Part shown: positions 17,425 through 26,321 of the stretch, piece by piece
Position numbering within the stretch: the first letter of the stretch is position 1
Layout of the letters: the number at the start of each line of letters is the position of its first letter
Assembly (NCBI RefSeq): GCF_947501905.1
Contig: NZ_CANMXL010000004.1
Span: forward strand, 332,777-396,776
Length of the DNA stretch: 64,000 nt
Direction: 5' to 3'
Origin: an uncultured Winogradskyella sp.
GTDB taxonomy: Bacteria > Bacteroidota > Bacteroidia > Flavobacteriales > Flavobacteriaceae
The notes under the pieces: generated by a model
Databases searched by the model: none
Told to the model about the DNA's origin: nothing
Seen by the model: the letters and a program-made list of their open reading frames with translations, nothing else
Made by a program: the position numbers and the translations under genes

Positions 17425-17985
17425 ATGATATTAATAATAAGTATATCAATTTTAGGATTTCTCATTGTTGTGGGGATTATAATTAACAACCAAATTATTG
17501 CTCACAAAAACAGAGTGGCACAAACCTTTGGAAGTATTGAAATTTATTTAAAAAAGCGTTTCGATCTAATTCCAAATTTGGTGGCAACACTTAATAAGTA
17601 CATCGCTCATGAAAAGCAGACGCTGTTAAAAGTGACCGAACTGAGAAGTAAAATTGAAAAAGCTATAGTACCCAAAGAAAAAATTGAAGCTTCTAATGAG
17701 CTAACCAAAGTGATGAGCGGACTAAACATCAATGTAGAAAACTACCCAGATTTAAAGGCAGACACCCAATTTATTAATCTTCAATATGAACTCTCTGATA
17801 TTGAGGACCAAATTTCTGCCGCACGTAGAGCGTACAATGCAAGCGTTACAAGCTACAATAACAAAATACAAATGTTTCCTGCAAGTATTGTGGCCAATAT
17901 AAGAAGGGATACAGCAGACACCCTCCTAGAAATTCCAAAAGCCGAACAAAAAGAAGTGGATGTAAATCAAATATTAGGCATATAG
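17425..17985 (+). CDS. LemA family protein
   Basis: 186 residues. It has one N-terminal transmembrane helix (residues 1-20), then the LemA four-helix region with the signature F-G-x-I-E-x-x-L-K-K-R-x-D-L-I-P-N-L-V. A second helix region carries the AARRAYNASVTSYNN motif, followed by FPASIVA. I chose the ATG at 17425 because it starts the membrane helix directly, as in other LemA proteins. An earlier in-frame ATG at 17383 would add 14 polar residues. LemA proteins are inner-membrane proteins of unknown role, often next to membrane proteases or DUF3137-type genes, as here. It lies 67 bases after the protease gene. Confidence 0.9.
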   Translation: MILIISISILGFLIVVGIIINNQIIAHKNRVAQTFGSIEIYLKKRFDLIPNLVATLNKYIAHEKQTLLKVTELRSKIEKAIVPKEKIEASNELTKVMSGLNINVENYPDLKADTQFINLQYELSDIEDQISAARRAYNASVTSYNNKIQMFPASIVANIRRDTADTLLEIPKAEQKEVDVNQILGI

Positions 17986-18076
17986 AGAATGCTGGTAAAA
18001 TAAAATCCCTTGGTATGAAACAAGTCATTGAAAGCGCAATAAGTCCATAACATATTATTGATTGCCACTAGAAGTA

Positions 18077-19162
18077 ATGAAGAACATCTTAGTACAGCAG
18101 ACATTTGAAAGCATAAGCGATGAGCTAGATAGCATATACAAAAAAAGGAGACACGCCCAATTGTTTCAAAAGATAATATGGTTTCTTACAGGGTTGTTTT
18201 TTGTAGCAATGTTTCTAAATATGCTAGCAGGATATTTTTCAGATACCGAGTTTACTTTATTTTCATTCTTCAGACAATTTAATTCCCTTGCACAACATCG
18301 GTATGCCAATATATATCCTTTTGTAGGCTTAGTAGTTCTATTGTACCCTGCAATTTATTTTTTTACAAATTCTTTCAGAAAGTTTAAAATAAAAGAAACA
18401 GAAACCATAGCAAAGATGGTCAAGCTTCTATTTCCAAAAGTAGAATTCACACAAAGCACAGCTGTTCCAAAAAAAGAGATCGAGAATAGTAAGCTTTTTG
18501 CTTGGGTTAATACAGAAACCAGAATGTACAGTTATGGACAAATAAAAAGTAGTACCAGTAATACTAAGCTAAACATTTACGATGTAGGTATTATAGAACA
18601 GCATGCGGGTAATAAGATCATCCGCTTTTTTATGGGCATTCCCTATTTGAACATATTAGCTATACTCTATCAATATGTGTTGAAAAATATAGTGTCGAAC
18701 AAAACTGCAGACAATGTCCATTTTACTTTTAGAGGTATGTTTAGTTGGTTACATTATCCTAAAAGATTAAATGGACATACGGTAGTTCTTACCAAGAGCT
18801 ATAGCACTAAATTAAATCGGTTGGCAAGTTTTAAATTTAACGAGGAGCAAAAAGTTGTGTTGGAAGACCCTAGATTCATCAAAGAGTTTATGGTATATAG
18901 TACAGACCAAGTAGAAGCAAGATATGTATTATCTACAGCGCTTATGGAACATATTGTGGCGCTAAAGGAAAAATTTAATCGTGATATTGCACTATCGTTC
19001 CATAACCAACAAATGTACTTTGCAGTTGAAAACCCCTATGGATTGTTTGCCTTTTCTTCTGGTAAATTAAATAGTGTGAACGTAGTTGAAGAACTGGCAA
19101 ATGATATTGAAACGGCCCTAAATGTTGCTGAAAACTTACATTTTAATTATAGAGTTGATTAG
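18077..19162 (+). CDS. DUF3137-like membrane protein
   Basis: 361 residues. Two transmembrane helices lie near residues 33-53 and 80-98, followed by a cytoplasmic domain with the DUF3137 pattern: a basic stretch, a central strand-rich part (LFAWVNTETRMYSYGQI), the FRGMFSWLHYPKRLNGHTVVL strand set, then VVLEDPRFIKEFMVYSTDQVEARYVLS and a C-terminal strand NQQMYFAVENP. This family often follows lemA, supporting the call. I prefer the ATG at 18077 over a TTG 15 bases earlier. The role is unknown; with LemA it probably forms a membrane module. Confidence 0.75.
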   Translation: MKNILVQQTFESISDELDSIYKKRRHAQLFQKIIWFLTGLFFVAMFLNMLAGYFSDTEFTLFSFFRQFNSLAQHRYANIYPFVGLVVLLYPAIYFFTNSFRKFKIKETETIAKMVKLLFPKVEFTQSTAVPKKEIENSKLFAWVNTETRMYSYGQIKSSTSNTKLNIYDVGIIEQHAGNKIIRFFMGIPYLNILAILYQYVLKNIVSNKTADNVHFTFRGMFSWLHYPKRLNGHTVVLTKSYSTKLNRLASFKFNEEQKVVLEDPRFIKEFMVYSTDQVEARYVLSTALMEHIVALKEKFNRDIALSFHNQQMYFAVENPYGLFAFSSGKLNSVNVVEELANDIETALNVAENLHFNYRVD

Positions 19163-19247
19163 CAGCAGTTTTCTTTACCCATCTGTCCTATAAGTCAAAA
19201 AAAGCTTTTTATATTAATCTAGAAGGAAGCTTACGTTAGCCGCATTT

Positions 19248-19565
19248 TTAATCTAAAATCAAATTATAAATATCAAACCCATTGGTGAAGCATAGCAGTA
19301 AAAGTACTACCAAGGAAATAAAATAGGTGAATTGACTTGCTTTGCTAAGCGCCTTGAATTTAGTGATGACTATGAGTAAGGTTATTGGTGTGAGAAATAC
19401 AGCTACATGAAATGAAAATAATGGATGTTCACGGCAAGAGATTTTGGGTCAGGGTTGCTATTCTAGGCAATATCCAAGATGCAGGTATGCTCTATACCAA
19501 AAACCAAGTATTAAAAATATTGGAGCATTAGGTTGCAGCGCAATACCATTCAAAATACTTTTCAT
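19248..19565 (-). pseudogene. Small membrane-protein pseudogene with two in-frame stops
   Basis: Read on the minus strand from an ATG at 19565, a 105-codon frame ends with TAA at 19248-19250. It is broken by TAG at 19458-19460 and TGA at 19449-19451. Before the stops it encodes NAPIFLILGFWYRAYLHLGYCL, and after them two clear hydrophobic segments (FHVAVFLTPITLLIVI and FISLVVLLLLCF). The membrane pattern continues in one frame across both stops, so this was a two- or three-helix membrane protein that has decayed. It starts 18 bases after the stop of the lipoprotein gene and was probably its operon partner. Confidence 0.55.
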
Positions 19566-19583
19566 TTTTGTTTTATTATTTCT

Positions 19584-20129
19584 TCATCTACAACCATTTT
19601 TTTCTAATAGTTTAAAGGTTTTAATGGCCTTTTCTACGCCAATAGCCCTACTTTCGTAAATGGGGTGGTATTGTTTTTCATTGATTTTTAAATATTCCAG
19701 AGGGTCGTTTGACTTTGTGAAGAGTTCTATTGTTTTGCTTTTTGAACAAATCGTAATCTTTACAAGTTCAATGTCGTTATTTTTTTCATTAGTATTAAAG
19801 GATGATATCGTTAAAGTATAGCTTTGGTTACTCCATGTTTTTCTTGTGAGTTCCTTGCATTGATAAAATGACTTTTTAAAGTTTGCAATTTCAGAAGAGT
19901 CAATATCATATTGAGATATTCTTTCAAGGGCCGATTTCAAACTATCTAGCTGTTCCACCAACACTCTTTCTCTAAGAAAAAGTATCTTATGTTCTTTGTC
20001 TAGATAGTCAATTTGTGATTGAACAAAATGGGTCAAATTGGGAGTTCCTATATCTTGAACCATCCTATGGTTGTTTGTACAACAAGTTGCAAGGAAAATT
20101 AAAACCGATATTAGAAAGAGACTTTTCAT
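19584..20129 (-). CDS. Hypothetical lipoprotein
   Basis: 181 residues, not recognised. The signal sequence ends LATCC, so the lipidated Cys is near residue 16 or 17. The middle (residues 40-75) is a charged coiled-coil-like helix (LDKEHKILFLRERVLVEQLD). The C-terminal half contains the strand ELVKITICSKSKTIELF and ends with the helix IGVEKAIKTFKLLEKNGC. It is one of few minus-strand genes in the first 23 kb and lies between the accessory cluster and a decayed stretch. Confidence 0.65.
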   Translation of the reverse strand: MKSLFLISVLIFLATCCTNNHRMVQDIGTPNLTHFVQSQIDYLDKEHKILFLRERVLVEQLDSLKSALERISQYDIDSSEIANFKKSFYQCKELTRKTWSNQSYTLTISSFNTNEKNNDIELVKITICSKSKTIELFTKSNDPLEYLKINEKQYHPIYESRAIGVEKAIKTFKLLEKNGCR

Positions 20130-20517
20130 TATTTAATAGCAATAGACCAAACCGTTATAATTTTATAAAGTTATTAACCTTACAAGCAAATTCAAATAAC
20201 AAAGGAACAAACGCTAGGTTCGGCTACATAAACGTAAAGTAGATGTGTATTTTTGTCTACTTTATTCAATATAAATTAGCTTCTTACGCTTTATAAAAAC
20301 TCATTTAAATAATAAAGAATAATTTATTAATACTGATAAAAATTAGAAAAGAATAATTTTATGCATAGAAAGTCTAAAAACATCTACTGTTGCCCATCGT
20401 AGGAAAACTTCCACCAACTTATCCTATACGCAATTCGGTTACGCTTAACCTATATTTTGAATACAAGCAAATAAATTCGCTATATTTAAAATCCAAAACG
20501 AAACTGCACATAACGAG

Positions 20518-20642
20518 CTGATAAGTGTCACTCCAAAAGATTCTTATTTATTACTTAAATCCTATATTTACGTAACCAACGTTATTACTTTGAGTACCAA
20601 TTAATGTCTTTATTTTATTGATGCCGTCCGTGCCTTTGCTAT
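20518..20642 (+). pseudogene. Partial duplicate of the acyltransferase 5' region
   Basis: Bases 20559-20641 match 21090-21172 with few differences: the ATATTTACG-x-ACCAAC leader, TACTTTGAGTACCAAT, and GATGCCGTCCGTGC. Weaker similarity extends upstream (GATAAGYGT-x-ACTC in both). It covers the likely promoter, the TTG start and about the first 17 codons, then stops dead. It is the remains of a duplication or of recombination between two related genes. Confidence 0.75.
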
Positions 20643-20804
20643 AATTTACAACTAGTCTACACTTATAACACTATTTTATCATTTATTACATTAGGCATGA
20701 TATTTCCGATAGATTTTATTTAATTCATACGCACAAAGCATAGTCGAGACTCTTGGCTACAATATCAAAACAAAACGCAAACGAAATGAAATAAATGATT
20801 AACT

Positions 20805-20924
20805 ATGAATGATAATTTTAAAGAAATGTACAGTTTTGAACCTTTATTAATAGTTTGGACAATTCTAGTTTTTGCATTCATATTTTTTGTGTTAAGATTC
20901 TTTTATAAACTTTTAAAAAAATAA
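20805..20924 (+). CDS. Possible 39-residue single-pass membrane protein
   Basis: The frame opens with ATG at 20805 and ends TAA at 20922-20924. It encodes an acidic N-terminus (MNDNFKEMYSFEP), one strong hydrophobic helix (LLIVWTILVFAFIFFVL) and a basic tail (RFFYKLLKK). The charge layout is what a small inner-membrane protein would have (acidic outside, basic inside). It lies in an otherwise gene-free stretch. A chance frame cannot be excluded. Confidence 0.45.
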   Translation: MNDNFKEMYSFEPLLIVWTILVFAFIFFVLRFFYKLLKK

Positions 20925-20994
20925 ATACTGCCTACAACTAGGTATATAAAAAATAGCAGTTAAAAGCTGAACGAAAGGTTTAGTTCTTTTCTGC

Positions 20995-21002
20995 TATCTT
21001 TG
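20995..21002 (+). promoter_or_regulatory. Candidate -7 box upstream of the acyltransferase
   Basis: TATCTTTG is an exact match to the Bacteroidetes -7 consensus TAnnTTTG. No TTG lies at the usual 19-21 bases upstream. It would give a leader of about 110 bases before the TTG start at 21121. A second candidate, TATATTTA at 21094-21101, is nearer and is conserved in the partial duplicate. Confidence 0.35.
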
Positions 21003-21120
21003 TTTTAGCTTGAAAATGGCAGCGTTTGCTCTGTTACTTTTCTTATACTAGACCGATAAGCGTAACTCTAAACCCTATTAATTCCCAAAATCCTATATTT
21101 ACGTTACCAACATCATTACT

Positions 21121-22227
21121 TTGAGTACCAATCAACGTCTTTATTTTATAGATGCCGTCCGTGCATTTGCCATTTTAATGATGCTACAAGGGCATTTTAT
21201 AGACAGCTTGCTTGCTCCTGAGCATCGTGACATGTCTCATGTGGCCTACAGAATCTGGTCTTATTTTAGAGGGATTACAGCACCTACATTTTTTACCATT
21301 TCGGGTTTAATATTTACCTATCTTTTACTTAAAGCCAAAGAAAAAGGCACAGAAAAACAGCGTATGCGCAAAGGCCTTAACCGTGGACTCATGCTTATTG
21401 GCATTGGGTATTTGCTACGTATGCCCTTTTTAAGTTGGTTATCTGGACATTTTGGCAACACCTACTTTTTAGTTATCGACGTGCTACAAATTATCGGTTT
21501 GTCTTTAATGTGTATTGTGGGCTTGTATTATATCTGCTTTAAAAATGCAAGACTATTCGCTATGATGAGCTTTGCCATAGGTTTTACGATTTTTGTTTGT
21601 GAGCCATTGTACAGAGCACTCACTTTAGAAAACGTGCCGCTTATTTTTGCAAACTATGTGTCCAAAGCCAACGGCTCTGTATTTACCATTATTCCTTGGT
21701 TTGGTTATATGGCGTTTGGCGCCTGTATTGCTACAGCGTTTTATAGACATTTAGAGAAACGCCACTTTAAAGCTGTGATGGTTGCTCTGTTTATTCTTGT
21801 AGGTTACCTCTTAATTGAGTGGTCATCTCATGCGCTTTTCTATCTTACCAAATGGACAGGTATTGAATTGTTTTTAGACGCGTCTAACTATAACTATTTG
21901 TTTTCGCGTTTAGGAGATGTGTTGCTATATTTTGCTTTTTTCTATGGCTTAGAGCGTTTCCTAAAGCCGCCATTATTACTAAAGATTGGCCAGAAAACTC
22001 TATCGATATATGTCATCCATTTTATTATCATTTATGGTAGTTTTACGGGTGTTGGCTTAAGTCAATTGATTGGTAAAACCTTATCGCCATGGCAAGCTGT
22101 TTTTGGAGCCGTGTTGTTTTTGATCGTGGTTTGCTTTATTTCGTTCTATTATGTGCGGACTAACGCCTATATTTATGGAAAATTGAGACAATTGTTTTAC
22201 AAACTGAAAGGAACACCAAAAGCATAA
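21121..22227 (+). CDS. Acyltransferase 3-like / heparan-alpha-glucosaminide N-acetyltransferase-like membrane protein
   Basis: 368 residues with about ten transmembrane helices. The start (RLYFIDAVRAFAILMMLQGHFIDS) is typical of the acyltransferase-3/DUF1624-like superfamily of polytopic membrane acyltransferases. The His in LQGHF is the conserved histidine near the start. The middle includes GFTIFV, and the C-terminus LLLKIGQKTLSIYVIHFIIIYG is characteristic of the family. No ATG fits the N-terminus, so TTG at 21121 is the best start. The acyl acceptor, perhaps an envelope sugar, is unknown. An esterase gene follows 14 bases downstream, so the two may work on the same substrate class. Confidence 0.8.
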   Translation: MSTNQRLYFIDAVRAFAILMMLQGHFIDSLLAPEHRDMSHVAYRIWSYFRGITAPTFFTISGLIFTYLLLKAKEKGTEKQRMRKGLNRGLMLIGIGYLLRMPFLSWLSGHFGNTYFLVIDVLQIIGLSLMCIVGLYYICFKNARLFAMMSFAIGFTIFVCEPLYRALTLENVPLIFANYVSKANGSVFTIIPWFGYMAFGACIATAFYRHLEKRHFKAVMVALFILVGYLLIEWSSHALFYLTKWTGIELFLDASNYNYLFSRLGDVLLYFAFFYGLERFLKPPLLLKIGQKTLSIYVIHFIIIYGSFTGVGLSQLIGKTLSPWQAVFGAVLFLIVVCFISFYYVRTNAYIYGKLRQLFYKLKGTPKA

Positions 22228-22241
22228 CGACAGATAGATTT

Positions 22242-23138
22242 ATGAAGTACAGAATTATTGCTTTCCTTATTGTTTTTGGTTTACAGTCTGCTTTTGCACA
22301 AACCGAATATTTAGATTCGCTATACACGGTTGAAAAAACCACACATACCTATCATAAATTTAATAGAAAAGATAGTTTACAACTCGACTTCTACAAACCT
22401 CAAGGCGTAGACAAAGACTTGCCACTGCTACTCTATATCCATGGTGGAGGCTTTTCTGGTGGTGAACGCAATGATGCCAATACACAGCAATTTGCAAATG
22501 CCATGGCAGCCAAAGGGTATGCCGTAGCGTCTATTTCTTATCGTTTGATTATGAAGAAAAAAGGCTTTGGTTGCGATACCAAGACTAAGGATAAGATTGA
22601 GGCTTTTGACACTGCAGCTGACGATATTAGTTATGCCATAAAACACATTATAAAAAACAAATCGACGTTTCATGTTGATGAAGATAACGTAGTGATCTCT
22701 GGTACAAGTGCTGGTGCTGAAGCGGTGTTGCATTTGGCCTATGTTTACGAGAGCAAAATATTACCAAAGAAATTTAAATTAGCCGGTGTTATTGGCATGG
22801 CTGGAGCCATTACAACCTTGGACCAAATAGATGCGGATAAAGCCATACCAACACAATTGTTCCATGGTACAAATGACAATTTGGTGCCTTATCATATCGC
22901 AGCGCATCATTATTGCAGTCCAGATGCAAAAGGCTATATGATTTTACATGGTTCTAGAGCTATTGCAGACCGATTAAAAGGTTTAGGGAAACCCTATTTC
23001 TTATTTTCCGTAAATGGTGGTACGCACAGTTGGTCTGGCATACCAATGAGTAGATGCATTATGGAAGTGACCGATTTCCTTTATAATGATGTGTTGAATA
23101 ATGCAAAGCGCCAAACAGAACGAACAATCGGATTTTAA
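22242..23138 (+). CDS. Secreted alpha/beta-hydrolase (esterase)
   Basis: 298 residues. The signal peptide ends AFAQ (cut near residue 20). The hydrolase has the oxyanion motif [11 protein letters not shown] (residues 65-75), the nucleophile Ser156 in GTSAG, Asp212 in HGTNDN, and His262 in GGTHSW, the full triad of the BD-FAE/acetyl-esterase group. It acts outside the cytoplasm on an ester, possibly an acetylated sugar. It is the second gene of an operon with the acyltransferase. Its 3' end overlaps the 3' end of purC by 4 bases on the opposite strand. Confidence 0.85.
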   Translation: MKYRIIAFLIVFGLQSAFAQTEYLDSLYTVEKTTHTYHKFNRKDSLQLDFYKPQGVDKDLPLLLYIHGGGFSGGERNDANTQQFANAMAAKGYAVASISYRLIMKKKGFGCDTKTKDKIEAFDTAADDISYAIKHIIKNKSTFHVDEDNVVISGTSAGAEAVLHLAYVYESKILPKKFKLAGVIGMAGAITTLDQIDADKAIPTQLFHGTNDNLVPYHIAAHHYCSPDAKGYMILHGSRAIADRLKGLGKPYFLFSVNGGTHSWSGIPMSRCIMEVTDFLYNDVLNNAKRQTERTIGF

Positions 23139-24085
23139 CTTTTGAGGTATTCTAAAACATTAGCTTCGATACGCTTTTGAATATCCGACACATCTGCCTT
23201 TACAAAAGTTTGTCCTGTAATATTCTCGTAAAGTTCAATATAACGTTCACTAACCGTCTCGATATAGTCATCTGACATAAATGGAACGGTCTGCCCTTCT
23301 AAGCCTTGAAATCCGTTAGAAATCAGCCATTGACGTACAAACTCTTTAGAGAGTTGCTTTTGGGCTTCTCCTCTACTTTGACGCGCTTCATAACCATCCG
23401 CATAAAAATAACGTGAAGAATCTGGTGTATGAATTTCGTCAATGAGTACAATTTGACCATCTTTAGTTTTACCAAATTCGTATTTGGTATCGACTAAAAT
23501 CAAACCGCGCTTTGCTGCGATTTCTGTTCCGCGCTGAAACAGTTTTTTGGTGTAATCTTCAAGAATCTCATAATCCGCTTCAGAAACAATACCACGTTTC
23601 AAGATATCTTCTCGTGAAATATCTTCGTCATGGTCACCCATTTCGGCTTTGGTAGCAGGTGTTATGATAGGTTCTGGAAATTTATCATTCTCTTGCATCC
23701 CATCTGGCATCGCAACGCCGCAAAGCATTCGTTTTCCTAGTTTGTACTCACGAGCCGCATGACCAGACATATAACCACGAATGACCATCTCTACTTTAAA
23801 GGGCTCACACAAATGACCCACAGCAACATTTGGGTCTGGTGTTGCCACTAACCAATTTGGTACCAAATCTTCGGTGTCTTTCATCATTTGAGTGGCAATC
23901 TGATTTAAGATTTGCCCTTTGTACGGAATGCCTTTTGGCATCACCACATCAAAAGCAGATAAACGGTCGGTAGCGACCATTACCAATTGATTGTCATTGA
24001 TATTATAAACTTCTCTTACTTTTCCTTTGTAAACACTTTTCTGATTTGGAAAATTAAAATTGGTATCTATAATTGTGTTGCTCAT
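23135..24085 (-). CDS. purC: Phosphoribosylaminoimidazole-succinocarboxamide synthase
   Basis: 316 residues. SAICAR synthase joins CAIR and aspartate with ATP in purine biosynthesis. It has the N-terminal [13 protein letters not shown]-binding strand, [10 protein letters not shown], the [14 protein letters not shown] segment, the GDHDEDIS block, and the C-terminal VDTKYEFG and [13 protein letters not shown] motifs. Length fits the longer PurC type found in Bacteroidota. It is downstream of phoH on the minus strand with a 1-base overlap of stop and start, so the two form one transcript. Confidence 0.97.
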   Translation of the reverse strand: MSNTIIDTNFNFPNQKSVYKGKVREVYNINDNQLVMVATDRLSAFDVVMPKGIPYKGQILNQIATQMMKDTEDLVPNWLVATPDPNVAVGHLCEPFKVEMVIRGYMSGHAAREYKLGKRMLCGVAMPDGMQENDKFPEPIITPATKAEMGDHDEDISREDILKRGIVSEADYEILEDYTKKLFQRGTEIAAKRGLILVDTKYEFGKTKDGQIVLIDEIHTPDSSRYFYADGYEARQSRGEAQKQLSKEFVRQWLISNGFQGLEGQTVPFMSDDYIETVSERYIELYENITGQTFVKADVSDIQKRIEANVLEYLKS

Positions 24086-25044
24086 TAATCTCTATTTTCA
24101 ATTTCTTTATAAGCAGAAATCACTTTCTTCACTAGTTTATGACGAATCACATCTTTGTCATCCAAGTAAATCATACCGATACCATCTACATTTTTAAGAA
24201 CTAAAAGGGCTTCTTTTAATCCAGAAATGGTACGTCTTGGTAAATCTACCTGACCAGGATCACCGGTTAATAAAAACTTAGCGTTTTTACCCATACGCGT
24301 CAAAAACATTTTCATTTGGTTATGGGTTGTATTCTGACCTTCATCTAAAATTACAAAGGCATTATCTAGCGTACGTCCACGCATAAAGGCCAAAGGTGCA
24401 ATTTGTATGGTACCTTTCTCGATATAACTTGCTAATTTCTCCGCAGGAATCATATCACGCAATGCATCATATAAAGGTTGCATATAAGGATCTAATTTTT
24501 CCTTTAAATCTCCAGGTAAAAAACCTAGGTTCTCTCCAGCTTCTACAGCTGGCCTTGTGAGTATAATTCGTTTGACTTGCTTGTTCTTTAAAGCTTGTAC
24601 TGCTAGAGCGACGCCAGTATATGTCTTACCCGTTCCGGCAGGACCAATAGCAAAAACCATATCGTTTTTACGCATGCTCTCTACCAATTTACGTTGATTA
24701 GCTGTTTGCGCTTTTATTAGTTTTCCGCCTACGCCATGCACAATAACTTCACCACTTTGTTTTGAGGTGTTATAATCATCACTGGTTTGACTCGTTAACA
24801 CTCGCTCAATAACATTTTCGTCAAGTTTATTATACTTGGCAAAGTGCTTCATAAGCATGGTCATACGACGGTCAAACTCCTCTAGGAGCTCTTCATCGCC
24901 ATAGGCTTTAATCTTGTTGCCACGAGCAACTATTTTGAGTTTTGGGAAATAGGTTTTTAAAAGTGCAATATTGGCATTTTGAGCGCCAAAAAATTCTTTA
25001 GGTGAAATTTCTTCGAGTTCGAGGATAAGTTCGTTCAAAAGCAA
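24085..25044 (-). CDS. phoH: PhoH family P-loop ATPase
   Basis: 319 residues. An N-terminal KH-like region (about 25-70) is followed by the PhoH ATPase. The Walker A motif GPAGTGKT is at 134-141, with the [13 protein letters not shown] block near 186-198, Walker B ILDEGQN near 233, and [20 protein letters not shown] near 250. Such proteins are predicted RNA-associated ATPases or helicases, often linked to phosphate stress or rRNA processing. It starts the phoH-purC transcript and is divergent from the SAM hydrolase gene with a 104-base gap between them. Confidence 0.92.
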   Translation of the reverse strand: MLLNELILELEEISPKEFFGAQNANIALLKTYFPKLKIVARGNKIKAYGDEELLEEFDRRMTMLMKHFAKYNKLDENVIERVLTSQTSDDYNTSKQSGEVIVHGVGGKLIKAQTANQRKLVESMRKNDMVFAIGPAGTGKTYTGVALAVQALKNKQVKRIILTRPAVEAGENLGFLPGDLKEKLDPYMQPLYDALRDMIPAEKLASYIEKGTIQIAPLAFMRGRTLDNAFVILDEGQNTTHNQMKMFLTRMGKNAKFLLTGDPGQVDLPRRTISGLKEALLVLKNVDGIGMIYLDDKDVIRHKLVKKVISAYKEIENRD

Positions 25045-25078
25045 GTTGTTTTTAGTAAATATATCAGTTCAATTTTAT

Positions 25079-25086
25079 TAGCTTTG
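25079..25086 (+). promoter_or_regulatory. Candidate -7 box for the SAM hydrolase operon
   Basis: TAGCTTTG matches TAnnTTTG exactly and sits 62 bases before the ATG at 25149. No TTG is found at the usual -33 distance; the nearest (25046-25048) is 30 bases away, too far. Weak call. Confidence 0.3.
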
Positions 25087-25148
25087 TGCATCAACAAATC
25101 TAATAATTTAATCTCTCGATTGGTTAAAAAAATATTAACAATCTGTAA

Positions 25149-25985
25149 ATGCCAATAATAACTTTAACTACTGATTTTGGAGAAAAAGACCACTTTGCAG
25201 GCACTGTTAAAGGTTCTATTTACAGTGAGCTTTCTGATGTTAGAATTGTTGATGTTTCGCATTCCATTTCGCCATTCAATATTATAGAAGCGGCGTATAC
25301 CATACAAAATGCGTACAGCAGTTTTCCTGAAGGCACCATACATATTATTGGTATTGACTCTGAGCTTAGCCCAGAAAACAAGCATATTGCAGTAAAATTA
25401 GACGGGCATTATTTTATCTGTGCCAACAATGGCATCATGAGTATGATTTGCCAAGACATTGCTCCAGAAAAAATTGTTGAGATTAATATACACGATAAGA
25501 TACAGACAAGCTTCCCAGTTTTGGACGTTTTTGTAAAAGTGGCTTGCCATATTGCAAGAGGTGGAACACTTGAAGTGATTGGAAAAGTTATTAACAATAT
25601 AAAACCAATCAAGTATTTAGTGCCGTTTGTTAATGACGAAAAAACACAAATTATTGGTACTGTCATACACATTGATAATTATGGAAATGTGATTACTAAT
25701 ATTAAGCGCAAATTTTTTGAAGGCGTGCAAAAAACACGCAATTATGAAATAGCAGCTAGAAACTACAAATTTAAAAAAGTACATGACCGTTATGGCGATA
25801 TTATAAATTTTGATATCCCAGAAGACAAGCGTAATGATGAAGGAAAAGCACTTGTTGTTTTTAATGCTTCAGATTATTTAGAAATCGCCGTTTATAAAAG
25901 TAACTGCAGTACTGTTGGAAGTGCATCTACACTGATGGGTTTAAAAGCAATGGATACCGTAACTGTTAGTTTTGATAAAGTGTAA
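25149..25985 (+). CDS. SAM hydrolase (DUF62/SAM hydroxide adenosyltransferase)
   Basis: 278 residues. Member of the DUF62 family, which hydrolyses S-adenosylmethionine to adenosine and methionine, related to fluorinase and chlorinase. The family start ITLTTDFGEKDHFAGTVKG is clear, with VDVSHSISPFN near 36 and the GTVIHIDNYGNVITNI block near 172-188 and the C-terminal strand set. The FG-E-K-D-H residues match hydrolases; without the chloride-site residues I do not propose halogenation. It is the first of a short operon with the ABM-domain gene (2 bases apart). Confidence 0.9.
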   Translation: MPIITLTTDFGEKDHFAGTVKGSIYSELSDVRIVDVSHSISPFNIIEAAYTIQNAYSSFPEGTIHIIGIDSELSPENKHIAVKLDGHYFICANNGIMSMICQDIAPEKIVEINIHDKIQTSFPVLDVFVKVACHIARGGTLEVIGKVINNIKPIKYLVPFVNDEKTQIIGTVIHIDNYGNVITNIKRKFFEGVQKTRNYEIAARNYKFKKVHDRYGDIINFDIPEDKRNDEGKALVVFNASDYLEIAVYKSNCSTVGSASTLMGLKAMDTVTVSFDKV

Positions 25986-25987
25986 AG

Positions 25988-26284
25988 ATGTTAGTAAGGA
26001 TTGTAAAAATGAGCTTTCAACCTGAAAAAGTAGATGAATTTTTATCTAATTTTGAAGCGAATAAAACAAAAATTAGAACCTTTGAAGGTTGTAATTTTTT
26101 AGAATTATATAGAGATCAGAACAATAGTAATATCTTTTTTACGTATAGCTATTGGGACTCTGAAGATAATCTAAATAATTATAGACATTCAGACTTATTC
26201 AAAGGTGTTTGGGCAAAGACAAAACCCTTATTTAATGCAAAACCTGAAGCTTGGAGCGTTGATAAGCTCGCTTCGCTCGAATGA
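25988..26284 (+). CDS. Antibiotic biosynthesis monooxygenase (ABM) domain protein
   Basis: 98 residues. It has the ferredoxin-like ABM layout: strand LVRIVKMSF, helix VDEFLSNFEANKTKI, GCNFLELYRD, FFTYSYWDSEDNLNNYRHSDLF, then a helix ending with FNAKPEAWSV. Small ABM proteins are dimeric and include monooxygenases, haem-degrading enzymes and proteins of unknown role. It follows the SAM hydrolase gene by two bases, and gldF starts 37 bases after its stop, so it may be in one transcript with the gliding genes. Confidence 0.85.
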   Translation: MLVRIVKMSFQPEKVDEFLSNFEANKTKIRTFEGCNFLELYRDQNNSNIFFTYSYWDSEDNLNNYRHSDLFKGVWAKTKPLFNAKPEAWSVDKLASLE

Positions 26285-26321
26285 TAAGTGATAAAGTATA
26301 AATGAAAACTTCAGAATTAAA

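Larger units (their letters stand above)
20130..21120. other. Gene-poor, decayed stretch
   Basis: This kilobase holds a short membrane ORF (20805-20924), a partial duplicate of the next gene's start (20518-20642), and a good -7 box (20995-21002). The stretch 20130-20517 has only A/T-rich sequence and an 8-base inverted repeat (20236-20243 with 20256-20263). Nothing else is recognisable between 20643 and 20804. Confidence 0.6.

Noticed and set aside
20236..20263. Inverted repeat AAAGTAGA/TCTACTTT
   Set aside because: Only eight A/T-rich pairs with a 12-base loop; not enough for a terminator or operator call.
20955..20995. Imperfect hairpin AGCAG...CTGCT before the acyltransferase
   Set aside because: Pairing is interrupted and A/T-rich; no T-run follows in a terminator position.
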